The position numbers and the translations under genes are program-made. A stretch of DNA of 34,013 nt. Source: Desulfobacterales bacterium (lineage in GTDB: Bacteria; Desulfobacterota; Desulfobacteria; Desulfobacterales; Desulfobacteraceae). Positions 16,569-24,869 of this stretch are shown here, one piece after another; position 1 is the first letter of the stretch; each line of letters starts with the position of its first letter. The stretch lies in the NCBI GenBank assembly GCA_023143455.1, contig JAGLHT010000022.1:1-34013 (forward strand), written 5' to 3'. Under the pieces are notes generated by a model. The model saw nothing but the letters and a program-made list of their open reading frames with translations. It had not been told where the DNA came from and searched no databases.

Positions 16569-16588
16569 TATTCTGAGCAAGCCAGGTT

Positions 16589-17998
16589 TTACCGACCTGT
16601 CTTCCACTTTTTTGGGGTAGGATCAAACTCTATTTTGAATGTTAAACCATTTTGGCTGTTTTCCGCAAAGATATTACTATTACATTGATTGAGCTGCTTT
16701 TTAATAATTGTTAATCCAAGGCCTGATCCTGGATTATTATTACCCTCTATTCTGTAGAAAGGCTCAAAAAGTTTTTCCAACTCTCCTGCTTCAAGTTTTC
16801 GATATGTATTTGTTATACTAAGGCTTAAAGTCTCAAATTTTGGTTTAAAGGCAGCAATATGAATTGTTCCACCCTCTTCGGTGTATTTCACAGCATTGTC
16901 AATAAGGTTGGAAAGAATGGAAGTAACAATATTCTTATCTGCCTTCTGGAGAAGTGAACCCATAGTATCTATTTTTAAAATAAGGTTTTTTTGTTCTAAT
17001 GAAGGAAGATATCTTTCTTTTAAATTTTTAAAAAGCAACTTAAAGTCAATTTGCTCCAAAGACAAAGAAGGTTCATGAAAATCCATCTTTGATAATTTCA
17101 AAACTTTATCAATCAAATCGTCTAAAGCTTCAATGTCCTGATCAATATTTTGAATATACCGTTTAATATCTTCACTGGCACCATTGGCAAGCTGATCTTG
17201 AATAAGTTCTTTTGCTACTCTTATTCTTGTCAAAGGGCTTCTAAGTTCGTGGGAGATGTTTGCAGTGAGCTCTTTGTTACCCTGTATAAGTTTTTCCAGC
17301 TTATCTGCCATGAAATTAAATGAATCTCCAAGCTTTGCAATTTCATCAAAGCCTTTGATTTCAGTCCTGCGACTTAAATTTCCATCTGCAAATTCCAGGG
17401 CAGACCTTTCTAAATCTTTGATTCTTTTAGTTATGATTCTTGTTAATGGTATTAGAAGAATAGCAATTACAGCACCTATGCATAAAAGTCCAATAAGAAA
17501 AACTGGCTCAGGCTTTCTTTCAAACTCCTTATTGAGATGAATATGCAAAGTGTTTATCTTTTTATCAACTTCAATGGGTATTTGTGCATAATAGTTAAAA
17601 TGACTCCTGGAAAGATGATAGACTTTTATTCCATCTTTTAAAACAACATGCCTATCTAATTTATTATCTTTAATATTAATTGGTGAAGAAAAAGTCTTTA
17701 TTAAAATTTCATTGTCTGTTGCAGTTACCCATATTTCCAGATCAAAAAGGTCAGAAAGTGTGTGCAAGAGTTCATTAATCTCTTTATTTTCTTCTATGGA
17801 AATCAAAGGCTTTTGGTCTATTTTTTCCTGAACCACTTGCTTAAACATTGAAAGTTTTGCAATGGATTGTTTGTAATAGTGATGTTTAAAAGATCTTCCT
17901 GCTGTGACAACAAAGAGCACAATAATCAGTATGAAAGTTGTAAAAAGAACACCCAAAAAGGATAAGAGCATTTTTATATATAGGCTTTTAAGTTTCAT
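16589..17998 (-). CDS. CpxA-like membrane sensor histidine kinase
   Basis: This 469-aa kinase has a membrane helix at about 10-32, a periplasmic sensor of about 130 residues and a second helix at about 167-187. HAMP follows at about 186-240. The HisKA domain carries phospho-acceptor His250 in NISHELRSPLTR, and HATPase_c carries NLIDNAVKY and GSGLGLTI. The architecture and HisKA sequence fit the CpxA group. It overlaps the regulator gene by four bases, so both come from one transcript. The neighbouring Spy/CpxP-like gene supports an envelope-stress role. The signal is unknown. Confidence 0.93.
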   Translation of the reverse strand: MKLKSLYIKMLLSFLGVLFTTFILIIVLFVVTAGRSFKHHYYKQSIAKLSMFKQVVQEKIDQKPLISIEENKEINELLHTLSDLFDLEIWVTATDNEILIKTFSSPINIKDNKLDRHVVLKDGIKVYHLSRSHFNYYAQIPIEVDKKINTLHIHLNKEFERKPEPVFLIGLLCIGAVIAILLIPLTRIITKRIKDLERSALEFADGNLSRRTEIKGFDEIAKLGDSFNFMADKLEKLIQGNKELTANISHELRSPLTRIRVAKELIQDQLANGASEDIKRYIQNIDQDIEALDDLIDKVLKLSKMDFHEPSLSLEQIDFKLLFKNLKERYLPSLEQKNLILKIDTMGSLLQKADKNIVTSILSNLIDNAVKYTEEGGTIHIAAFKPKFETLSLSITNTYRKLEAGELEKLFEPFYRIEGNNNPGSGLGLTIIKKQLNQCNSNIFAENSQNGLTFKIEFDPTPKKWKTGR

Positions 17999-18708
17999 GA
18001 AATTTCCACAAACATATACCCGGTACCCCAGATTGTTTTAATTCTTTTGGGCACGGATGGGTCTGTTTCTATTTTAGACCTTAATTTGCTGATATGAATA
18101 TCAATACTTCTGTCAAAAGCCATAAAATCTTTTCCTTGTGCCATATCCATTATCTGATCGCGACTTAAAACCCTGTTTGGATTTTTCATCAACACTTCAA
18201 GTATTTTAAACTCAGTTGTTGAAAGATCAATACTGGTGTTATTGACTTTAATCGTATAAGCAGCTTTATTAAGTATAAGATCACCTAATCGAATGACAAG
18301 GTCTTTTTTTTTATGATTATCCAAGGAAGGTGTGACATGGCGGCGAAGAACTGCCTTGATCCTTGCCAATAACTCCCTTGGATTAAAAGGTTTTGGAAGA
18401 TAATCATCAGCACCCAGTTCAAGACCTACAATCCTGTCTGTATCATCCCCTTTAGCTGTCAACATAATAACAGGCAGGTCACAATGGGCTCGGATATCTC
18501 TTAAAACCTCCAGGCCGTCTTTACCAGGCATCATATAGTCTAAAATGATCAGATCCGGGGTTTGGGTTTTTATCTCTTCTACAGCATTGAGACCATCTTG
18601 AACATAAGAAACTTCAAACTGATTTCCGCCAAGATACTCTGAGAGAAGTTCAATAAGCTTTATGTCGTCATCTATAATAAGAATTCTTTTTGCTCTATTA
18701 TCTGCCAT
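17995..18708 (-). CDS. OmpR-family response regulator, CpxR-like
   Basis: This 237-aa regulator has a receiver domain with the acidic pocket IIDDD at 11-15, phospho-acceptor Asp57 in LIILDYMMPGKDG, Thr84 and Lys106. The C-terminal winged helix-turn-helix (about 140-235) ends with the RIKTIWGTGYMF hairpin. AAGGA precedes the ATG. Directly upstream lie TTTAC boxes, read as GTAAA on this strand, which is the half-site used by CpxR. The gene is probably autoregulated and also controls the divergent Spy-like gene. It is translationally coupled to the kinase. Confidence 0.95.
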   Translation of the reverse strand: MADNRAKRILIIDDDIKLIELLSEYLGGNQFEVSYVQDGLNAVEEIKTQTPDLIILDYMMPGKDGLEVLRDIRAHCDLPVIMLTAKGDDTDRIVGLELGADDYLPKPFNPRELLARIKAVLRRHVTPSLDNHKKKDLVIRLGDLILNKAAYTIKVNNTSIDLSTTEFKILEVLMKNPNRVLSRDQIMDMAQGKDFMAFDRSIDIHISKLRSKIETDPSVPKRIKTIWGTGYMFVEIS

Positions 18709-18730
18709 AAAAATATCCTTTTTAATCTCT

Positions 18731-18778
18731 TTTACAACTAATTTACATTTTTTTACAAGTTGAAAATATTTGTTTTAC
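18731..18778. promoter_or_regulatory. TTTAC operator array between the two-component pair and spy-like gene
   Basis: TTTAC occurs at 18731, 18742, 18752 and 18774. The steps are 11, 10 and 22 bp, so all four lie on the same helical face. Read on the minus strand they are GTAAA boxes. The pair 18742-18756 has the exact GTAAA-N5-GTAAA form known for CpxR. The array lies in the 144-bp gap between the divergent genes, so one regulator could act on both. Confidence 0.6.
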
Positions 18779-18852
18779 ATTTTTCAACTATTCTTAACCT
18801 ATCCTTAAAAAAGGATTGGATGTTTACTTAATTTAGAAAAAGGAGATTTAAA

Positions 18853-19389
18853 ATGACAAAAAAGAAAAAAGTATTTGTTATTGTAAGTGTTTCACTATTT
18901 ATAATTATAGCGGCTGGATTTGGTCTCGCGATGATCACGGGAGCCTGCGGACCAAATGGTAATTTTAGACATGGGTTTCATAAAAGAGGAATGCCGCCGT
19001 TTATGCATAAAGAAATCAGCAGTTTTATGCTTTGGCGTATGGATAAAGGTATTGATAACCTTGATTTGTCTGAAATACAACAGGAACAATATGACATTTT
19101 CCGTTCTAAGTTGCAAGGAACCATGGAAAACGGCATAGATAAAAAAATGGACTTTAAAAAACAGGCAATTCTGGAATTTAAGAAAGACGCCCCAGATCTT
19201 TCAGTAATAGCTAAAAAATTTCAGTCTGATCTGAACCAAATGTCAACTTCTGTATCAGAAAATTTAAGTTTATTTACTAGTTTTTATGACTCTCTAAATG
19301 ATAAGCAAAAAAACATTATTACAAAGAAAATAAAAGAAAAAATGGAGTATCATAAAAATTATAATTCTTGTTATGAGAGGAAAATCTAA
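18853..19389 (+). CDS. Spy/CpxP-like periplasmic protein
   Basis: This 178-aa protein has a Lys-rich start and a hydrophobic helix at about 7-30, serving as signal peptide or anchor. A His/Gly/Met-rich stretch follows (about 36-52), then helices with two LTxxQ-type motifs: LDLSEIQQEQY near 74-84 and LNDKQKNII near 148-156. These are marks of the CpxP/Spy/ZraP family of periplasmic chaperones or metal sensors. The His-rich patch might bind metal. AAAGGAG lies before the ATG. It is divergent from the Cpx-like pair, shares the TTTAC array with it, and is followed without gap by the flavodoxin gene. Confidence 0.8.
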   Translation: MTKKKKVFVIVSVSLFIIIAAGFGLAMITGACGPNGNFRHGFHKRGMPPFMHKEISSFMLWRMDKGIDNLDLSEIQQEQYDIFRSKLQGTMENGIDKKMDFKKQAILEFKKDAPDLSVIAKKFQSDLNQMSTSVSENLSLFTSFYDSLNDKQKNIITKKIKEKMEYHKNYNSCYERKI

Positions 19390-20070
19390 ATGGAAAATAT
19401 TAATAGGAGACAATTTGTTGTAAATAGCTCAATGGCTGTTGGTGGGTTAATAGGTGCAAGCGCAATTGCTTTTGGAGTTATGCCCGCAAAATTTGCTTAT
19501 ACAAGTGATATCAAATTTGTGGAATCAAGCTGCGCATCAGGTAAAAAAAAGATTCTTGTTGCCTATGAAAGCTATTGTGGGACTACATCTGAGGTTGCCC
19601 AGAGCATAGCAAATGTTTTTTGCAAACAAGGCGCTAAAGTGGATGTTCGGCATATTGAAAACGTAAAAACTGTTTCATCCTATGATGCTGTTGTTATCGG
19701 CAGTGCAGTTAAAAGCTCTTCCTGGTATCCTAATGCCATAGAGTTTATAAAAGTTAATCAAGTTCAGTTAAAACAAATCCCTGTGGTCTATTTTCTAACC
19801 TGCCTCGCATTATACTTTGACACAGACGAGGCTAAGAATGTTGCTAAAAGCTATTTTAATCCAGTGTTAAAAGCAGTTCCAGAAATCAAGCCAAAAGAAA
19901 TGCAGGCCTTTGGAGGGGTACTTGATTACAGCAAGCTAAACATGGTTTATAAAATGGTAATGAAGTCTAAAATGAAGAAAAAGGGAGTCCCCGAAGGGGA
20001 TTTCAGGGATTTTAACAAAATTGAATCCTGGGCTGAAAATACTGCCTGGCCTTTACTTACAACAGTATAA
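19390..20070 (+). CDS. Exported flavodoxin-domain protein with Tat-type signal
   Basis: This 226-aa protein begins NRRQFVVNSSMAVGGLIGASAIAFG, a twin-arginine signal followed by a hydrophobic stretch. The rest is a flavodoxin fold (about 53-226): KKILVAYESYCGTTSEVAQSI with the FMN phosphate loop, then YDAVVIGSAVKSSSWYPNAIEF. It resembles the HemG-like flavodoxin group rather than small electron-carrier flavodoxins. The Tat signal implies folding with FMN in the cytoplasm and action in the periplasm, which is unusual for a flavodoxin. It starts one base after the Spy-like stop with GAGAGG upstream, so the two are co-expressed. Its electron donor and target are unknown. Confidence 0.85.
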   Translation: MENINRRQFVVNSSMAVGGLIGASAIAFGVMPAKFAYTSDIKFVESSCASGKKKILVAYESYCGTTSEVAQSIANVFCKQGAKVDVRHIENVKTVSSYDAVVIGSAVKSSSWYPNAIEFIKVNQVQLKQIPVVYFLTCLALYFDTDEAKNVAKSYFNPVLKAVPEIKPKEMQAFGGVLDYSKLNMVYKMVMKSKMKKKGVPEGDFRDFNKIESWAENTAWPLLTTV

Positions 20071-20087
20071 TTTAAATTAATTGATTC

Positions 20088-20126
20088 ATACTGGGTGGTT
20101 TTTAAACCGTTAGAATCACCCAGTAT
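20088..20126 (+). terminator. Hairpin after the flavodoxin gene
   Basis: A perfect 10-bp stem (20088-20097 with 20117-20126) with a 19-nt loop lies 17 nt after the flavodoxin stop. No T-run follows, so it may be a weak terminator or an mRNA-stabilising element. Confidence 0.4.
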
Positions 20127-20174
20127 AAATATTAGAAGTCCAAACAGGAAATCAATAAAGCATATGAGGATAAC

Positions 20175-20348
20175 ATGGCAAAACGTATAGGGATTATATA
20201 TTTTTCTCCGACAAGCACAACAAAAAAAATATGTAAAACAGAGGATATAAGAAATTTATATTATTTATCCAATTCTTTTTTTACTGCAAACCCAATTTTT
20301 TCAAATGTATATGGTTTTTTTATGTATTCGCCGGCACCAAGTCTTTGA
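20175..20348 (+). pseudogene. Truncated flavodoxin/ferredoxin (EFR1-like) gene start
   Basis: After a good ribosome-binding site (GAGGA, 5 nt before the ATG) the frame reads MAKRIGIIYFSPTSTTKKIC. This is the N-terminal strand and FMN-phosphate loop of flavodoxin/ferredoxin proteins of the EFR1 type (consensus IYFSPTGTTKKI). After about residue 22 the match stops, and the frame then runs antisense through the 3' end of the histidine kinase gene to a stop at 20348. The gene therefore seems cut off near 20240 by a deletion or rearrangement that placed the kinase gene here. Confidence 0.55.
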
Positions 20349-22096
20349 GTTTCTTTCACTCTATCCGTTTCAGAAAATCCACTTGTAATAATAGCTTTTT
20401 GCTCGGGGTAAAACTTAAGAATTTCTTTATAGGTCTCACATCCATCTATGCCATGATCCATTATCATATCTAAAATTACAAGATTAGCTGAATTTTCTTT
20501 TATGTAATCAATAGCTTGTTCTCCACTTGCTACTGATGTAACTGAATAACCAAGTTTTATTAACATATCAGATGCAATATTCCGCTGGGTTTCTACATCA
20601 TCCACAATAAGAATTGACTCCCCTTTTCCCATGTATTTTTCCACAGGCAAAGCTTCTTTTTGTCCTTCCATTTCTTCTCTAGTCGCTGGGAAATAAAGTG
20701 TAAATATTGTCCCTTTGCCTAAAGTGCTTTGGACATCAATGTGGCCTTTATGATCTTTTACTGTCCCCCACACAACAGCCATACCCAATCCAGTTCCACT
20801 CCTCCTTCCCATCACCTTTTTCGTAAAAAAGGGTTCAAATATTCTCTGAATATTATTTGCAGCAATACCTGTTCCAGTATCTGACACTTTAAGAATAGTA
20901 TAATCCCCTTTTTTGATAAAATCGCCACTTTTTAACGGCTTATCAATGTATCGGTTCTGTGTTGAGATAATAATCTGGCCACCCTGGGGCATGGCTTCAG
21001 CTGCGTTGTTAACCAGATTCATGACAATTTTGAACAAATGTACTATTGATCTCATAATATTGAACAAATCTGTATCAAGATTTTTTTTAATAATCACATC
21101 TGGATTAAACAATTTCAGTCGCTCACATTCAGGGGAGTTAACAAAAGTTTCAACAACTTGATTTAAATTTGTGACATCTGTAACAACTACACCTCGCCTT
21201 GCCATGGTCAACAGATCCTGCACAATAGCAGCAGCTTTAAGTCCGGATTCTTGAATCATTAAAATGGGTTCTTTTAAAGGGCTATCTTCAGGAAGATCCA
21301 TCAATATTAAATCAGGGTAGCCCACCTGGGCACTCAAAACATTATTGAGATCATGAGCGACACCTCCTGCAAGAGTACCAATAGCTTCCATTTTTTTTGC
21401 ATGATTAAGTTGCAGTTCCAGCTTTTTTTGTTCTCTGTATGTTTTGTTCGATATAATTATTTGTGAGATCAAGCTTGCAAAAATTTCTAAGGGCCTGACA
21501 GTTTCATCAGTAGGTTTTAATCCCGACTTTGATTCATCAACTGAAAATACACCAATCAATTCGCCCTTTTGGTTTATCATCTTAACAAAAAGGTTGTCTT
21601 CAGGGTGCCAGGAATTACTCGATACAGGAATGGAACCTTTACCGTATACAGTGGCCCTTTGGTTTAATATTTGTTTCATAGTATGTGGTATATAGTAGCT
21701 TAACCGCCCAATCTTCTCTCCTTGGTTAGCAACTTCATAATACCAACTACCTGGCATTTCTATCCTTCGCAACCTATCAACTGTTTTAGTATCAATTCCC
21801 CCAAAACCTATAATTTCCCGATAAGGAGCTTCCTCTTTAAATAATGATATTATAACTCTCTGAAAATCTGAATGTTCAACAATGGCTTTGCTAATATTAT
21901 CGAAAATTTCCTGTTCATCTTTTATTGAAAGCATTGAAACTGCAGCAAGGCTTAACTGCTCTGTCTGATTTGAATAATTTAATAACTTTTTTTTACTCTC
22001 CTCTAATTCGTCTATGGCTGCTTTTCGCTCAAATTCAGCTTTCTCTAATTTCTTAACCCTTTGTTCTAATTCTTCGTAAGTCAACTTTTCAGCCAT
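20261..22096 (-). CDS. Hybrid sensor histidine kinase (GAF-HisKA-HATPase-REC)
   Basis: This 611-aa cytoplasmic hybrid kinase starts with a coiled coil (about 3-45) and a GAF-like sensor domain (about 50-215). A second short coiled coil leads into HisKA with His248 in GTLAGGVAHDLNNVL. HATPase_c follows with LVNNAAEAMP and the GTGLGMAVV box. The receiver domain (about 493-611) has phospho-acceptor Asp543 in LVILDMIMDHG and Lys592 in EYIKKPY. No membrane segment is visible. It lies 51 nt behind nadB, and no DNA-binding partner regulator sits beside it. The signal and output are unknown. Confidence 0.92.
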   Translation of the reverse strand: MAEKLTYEELEQRVKKLEKAEFERKAAIDELEESKKKLLNYSNQTEQLSLAAVSMLSIKDEQEIFDNISKAIVEHSDFQRVIISLFKEEAPYREIIGFGGIDTKTVDRLRRIEMPGSWYYEVANQGEKIGRLSYYIPHTMKQILNQRATVYGKGSIPVSSNSWHPEDNLFVKMINQKGELIGVFSVDESKSGLKPTDETVRPLEIFASLISQIIISNKTYREQKKLELQLNHAKKMEAIGTLAGGVAHDLNNVLSAQVGYPDLILMDLPEDSPLKEPILMIQESGLKAAAIVQDLLTMARRGVVVTDVTNLNQVVETFVNSPECERLKLFNPDVIIKKNLDTDLFNIMRSIVHLFKIVMNLVNNAAEAMPQGGQIIISTQNRYIDKPLKSGDFIKKGDYTILKVSDTGTGIAANNIQRIFEPFFTKKVMGRRSGTGLGMAVVWGTVKDHKGHIDVQSTLGKGTIFTLYFPATREEMEGQKEALPVEKYMGKGESILIVDDVETQRNIASDMLIKLGYSVTSVASGEQAIDYIKENSANLVILDMIMDHGIDGCETYKEILKFYPEQKAIITSGFSETDRVKETQRLGAGEYIKKPYTFEKIGFAVKKELDK

Positions 22097-22147
22097 AGAA
22101 ATTCTCTTTTAATATTAAAATGATATGAATCTTATTATTTGAAAAAG

Positions 22148-23770
22148 TTATAAACTTTTTTTCTTGAATATTGTATTTTTAAGCCAGTTAACATCATCTC
22201 TTTCAGGGTATTCAAGATTATAATGAAGCCCTCTGCTTTCTTTTCTTATTAAGGCTGATTTGATTATTAACTGGGCGACAGTTGCAAGATTTCGAAGCTC
22301 AACAAGATCTGAAGTGATTTTGAAATTCCAATAATATTCAGCGATTTCCTGTTGGATATTTTCTATTCTTCTCAATGCCCGGGAAAGACGCTTGTCTGTT
22401 CTCACAATCCCAACATAATTCCACATCAATCTTCTAATTTCATCCCAGTTTTGAGCAACAACAATTGCCTCGTCGCTATCATCAGTCCCCATTTCATCCC
22501 AAGACAAAGGTTCTGCCTCTGATTTGAGGTCAATAGACTCAATCTCTAAAATAGACGCAAAAGCTGCATTCTTAGAATAAACAAGAGCTTCAAGAAGAGA
22601 ATTACTCGCAAGCCGGTTTGCACCATGAAGACCTGTGCATGCAGCTTCTCCTGCCACATAAAGCCGCTTGATATCAGTCTGTCCAGACATACCTGTTGCA
22701 ACGCCTCCACACATATAATGGGCTGCTGGCACGACAGGGATCGGTTCTTTAGTAATATCAATACCCAACCTCAAGCAATTGCCATAAATATTTGGAAATC
22801 TCTTTTTTATATAGTCTGCATTTTTATGGGAAATATCAAGACATACAAACTGATCTCCATTTACTTTCATCTCATTGTCAATTGCTCTTGCAACGACATC
22901 TCTGCATGCAAGCTCTTTGTCAGATGAATACTTTTCCATAAATTCATTTCCACGAATATCCTTTAGGATACCACCTTCACCCCTTACAGCCTCAGAAATT
23001 AGAAAATTCTTTGCCTCGGGATGGAAAAGACAAGTAGGATGAAATTGAACAAACTCAAGATTTGCCACAGAAGCTCCAGCCCTGTATGCCATAGCCACAC
23101 CATCTCCTGCTGCAATATCAGGATTACTTGTATAAAGATATACTTTACCGGCACCGCCGGCTGCTATTAAAACAATGCCAGCATGAAAGGTTTCAATTTC
23201 ACCTGTATCATTATTTAATACATAAGCTCCACAACATTGCTTCTCGTAGTCTGTAACCAAAGTGCTGCTTCTGATACTTTTTGAATGTGTGATAAGATTG
23301 ACTGCTATATGGTTCTCAAGAATCTCAATATTCTTATTAGCGTAAGAATGCTCAACTAAAACATCTTCTATTTCTTTGCCTGTAAGATCATGGGCATGAA
23401 CTATTCTCTTCCTTGAATGCCCTCCTTCCTGACCCATTGCAAATTCTGTTTTTGATCCTTCTTCTTTATTAAACCTTGCCCCTTTATCCACTAAGCTTTT
23501 TATCATGTCCGGGGCATTTTTAATTACCATTTCAACTACTTCGCGATTACAAAGACCTGCTCCGGCTGCAAGTGTATCTTGAACATGAAGATCAAATGAG
23601 TCATCTTTGCTCATAACTGCTGCAACTCCACCCTGGGCGAGAGCAGTGTTGGTCTTGTTTACTTTTTTTTTGGTAATTATAGTAACTTTACCTTTTTGAG
23701 CTGCTATAAGCGCAAAGTTAAGCCCTGCAATTCCACTGCCAATCACAAGAAAATCTGTTTTGTGAATCAT
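22148..23770 (-). CDS. nadB: L-aspartate oxidase
   Basis: NadB oxidises L-aspartate to iminoaspartate for NAD synthesis. In anaerobes fumarate is the likely electron acceptor. The 540-aa flavoprotein has the dinucleotide motif IGSGIAGL at 10-17. The active-site stretches are GGHSRKRIVHAHDLTG, EFVQFHPTCLF, AAHYMCGGVATG, and the C-terminal GEAACTGLHGANRLASNSLLEALV. The succinate dehydrogenase-like C-terminal helical domain is complete. It overlaps the SH3 protein gene by four bases. No nadA or nadC is nearby. Confidence 0.96.
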   Translation of the reverse strand: MIHKTDFLVIGSGIAGLNFALIAAQKGKVTIITKKKVNKTNTALAQGGVAAVMSKDDSFDLHVQDTLAAGAGLCNREVVEMVIKNAPDMIKSLVDKGARFNKEEGSKTEFAMGQEGGHSRKRIVHAHDLTGKEIEDVLVEHSYANKNIEILENHIAVNLITHSKSIRSSTLVTDYEKQCCGAYVLNNDTGEIETFHAGIVLIAAGGAGKVYLYTSNPDIAAGDGVAMAYRAGASVANLEFVQFHPTCLFHPEAKNFLISEAVRGEGGILKDIRGNEFMEKYSSDKELACRDVVARAIDNEMKVNGDQFVCLDISHKNADYIKKRFPNIYGNCLRLGIDITKEPIPVVPAAHYMCGGVATGMSGQTDIKRLYVAGEAACTGLHGANRLASNSLLEALVYSKNAAFASILEIESIDLKSEAEPLSWDEMGTDDSDEAIVVAQNWDEIRRLMWNYVGIVRTDKRLSRALRRIENIQQEIAEYYWNFKITSDLVELRNLATVAQLIIKSALIRKESRGLHYNLEYPERDDVNWLKNTIFKKKSL

Positions 23771-24381
23771 CTTAAATAACTTTTCCGGTTTTTCTTAGCA
23801 CCCATTCCAAGCATAACTCCAAAAACAAAAACACCCGCTCCGATTAAGAACCATGTCAATACTTTTTCTTTATAATTATCTTCAAAAGTTGTGATTATCT
23901 CCTGCTGAGCTTCAAATTTTTTTAAGGTTTCCTCGTATTTCTTTTTAATTTCAAGGAAATTCTTGGATTCTTTTTCCAACTCAACATATTTCTCTTCAAC
24001 TCCGGCAAGTTTTTTATTTGTCTCAATAAGACTATTATTTTCACTTTCTAAAGTTGTGACTTTACTAACAAGCTTTTCATTTTTTATTATGAACTCATTT
24101 ACCAAGACAACAGCAGGTTTTTGACTTACCAAAAACCGTGTCAAAGCCCAGCCTTCTTTGCCATCTTTTGTTCTAACTTTTGACCAGACCTCGGATTTTT
24201 CAATAACTTTCAAGAATGAACCTGATTCAAGCATTCTTATAATTGTATGCTCCGCGCCAGGAGAACTACGCATGGTTATCTTTTTAAGATCAGAGACATA
24301 CACAGATTCAGCATAGCCAACGCTTAAAAAAAGTATAAATAAAAATGCTGTGATTATTATATATTTAATAATCTTATTCAT
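23767..24381 (-). CDS. Membrane-anchored SH3 domain protein (YgiM-like)
   Basis: This 204-aa protein has a signal peptide (about 1-24, cleavage after GYA), then a bacterial SH3 domain (about 26-88: VYVSDLKKITMRSSPG and GKEGWALTRFL). A long coiled coil (about 95-170) follows. A C-terminal membrane helix (about 175-196) ends in a basic tail. This is the layout of the YgiM/TIGR04211 family. It probably spans the periplasm and may contact peptidoglycan; the role is undefined. It is 13 nt behind the thioredoxin gene and overlaps nadB by four bases, so it belongs to the ccdA-to-nadB operon. Confidence 0.88.
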   Translation of the reverse strand: MNKIIKYIIITAFLFILFLSVGYAESVYVSDLKKITMRSSPGAEHTIIRMLESGSFLKVIEKSEVWSKVRTKDGKEGWALTRFLVSQKPAVVLVNEFIIKNEKLVSKVTTLESENNSLIETNKKLAGVEEKYVELEKESKNFLEIKKKYEETLKKFEAQQEIITTFEDNYKEKVLTWFLIGAGVFVFGVMLGMGAKKNRKSYLR

Positions 24382-24394
24382 AATATTAGCCCCT

Positions 24395-24853
24395 CTAATT
24401 CTGCTTAATAAAATCGTTATAACTCATTTGTTTAAAGCTTTCAGTTTTAACAAATTTCAACATATATAAAAGCTCCTTTGCTTCAACATAGCCACGACGG
24501 TAATTTAATACTGAACTATCTTCCTTTAAAAAATAAATAGCTGGAAGCCCTCTCATTTTATACTCTGATGCAACTTTCTCATCAACCTCTGTATCCACTT
24601 TGATAGAAATAAAATTATCATTTAAATATTCTATAATCTGCTTATCGGAAAGAACCTCTTTCTCCATTTTTTTACAAAATTTTCACCAACCTGCACGAAA
24701 ATAAATAAAAGCTTTTTTCTTTGAATCTTTTACAAGTTTAATCCCTTTATCATATGCCTTAAAATCTATTTTCTCTTCTGTAAAGCCCTGGGCAGGCATA
24801 AACATACAAAAAATAAATAAAATAAGTAAAAAAAATACTCCTTGCTGCTTCAT
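24395..24853 (-). CDS. Periplasmic thioredoxin with probable selenocysteine (UxxC)
   Basis: This reading frame is continuous over 153 codons except for one in-frame TGA at 24685-24683 (codon 57). Before it lie an ATG with AAAGGAG upstream, a signal peptide (residues 1-23, ending MPAQG) and a thioredoxin beginning that runs to AFIYFRAGW. After it the fold continues KFCKKMEKEVLSD, then IKVDTEVDE and the cis-proline loop RGLPAIYFL. The TGA occupies exactly the first Cys of the WCxxC active site, giving WUxxC with Cys60. A hairpin at 24647-24665 fits a bacterial SECIS. Conventional gene calling would keep only the last 90 residues, which lack the signal and active site. It follows ccdA by 16 nt, so it is the likely partner of that electron channel. 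The alternative is a single-base nonsense mutation. Confidence 0.8.
24647..24665 (-). promoter_or_regulatory. SECIS-like hairpin downstream of the TGA
   Basis: In the mRNA the stem is two G-C pairs, a two-base bulge (AG), then four pairs, closed by the loop AGGUU. The loop starts 26 nt after the TGA codon. E. coli fdhF SECIS has the same plan: GG/CC, a bulge, a short upper stem and the loop AGGUCU. The GGU that SelB needs is present. This was folded by eye only. Confidence 0.6.
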
Positions 24854-24869
24854 AAACACAAAATCTCCT

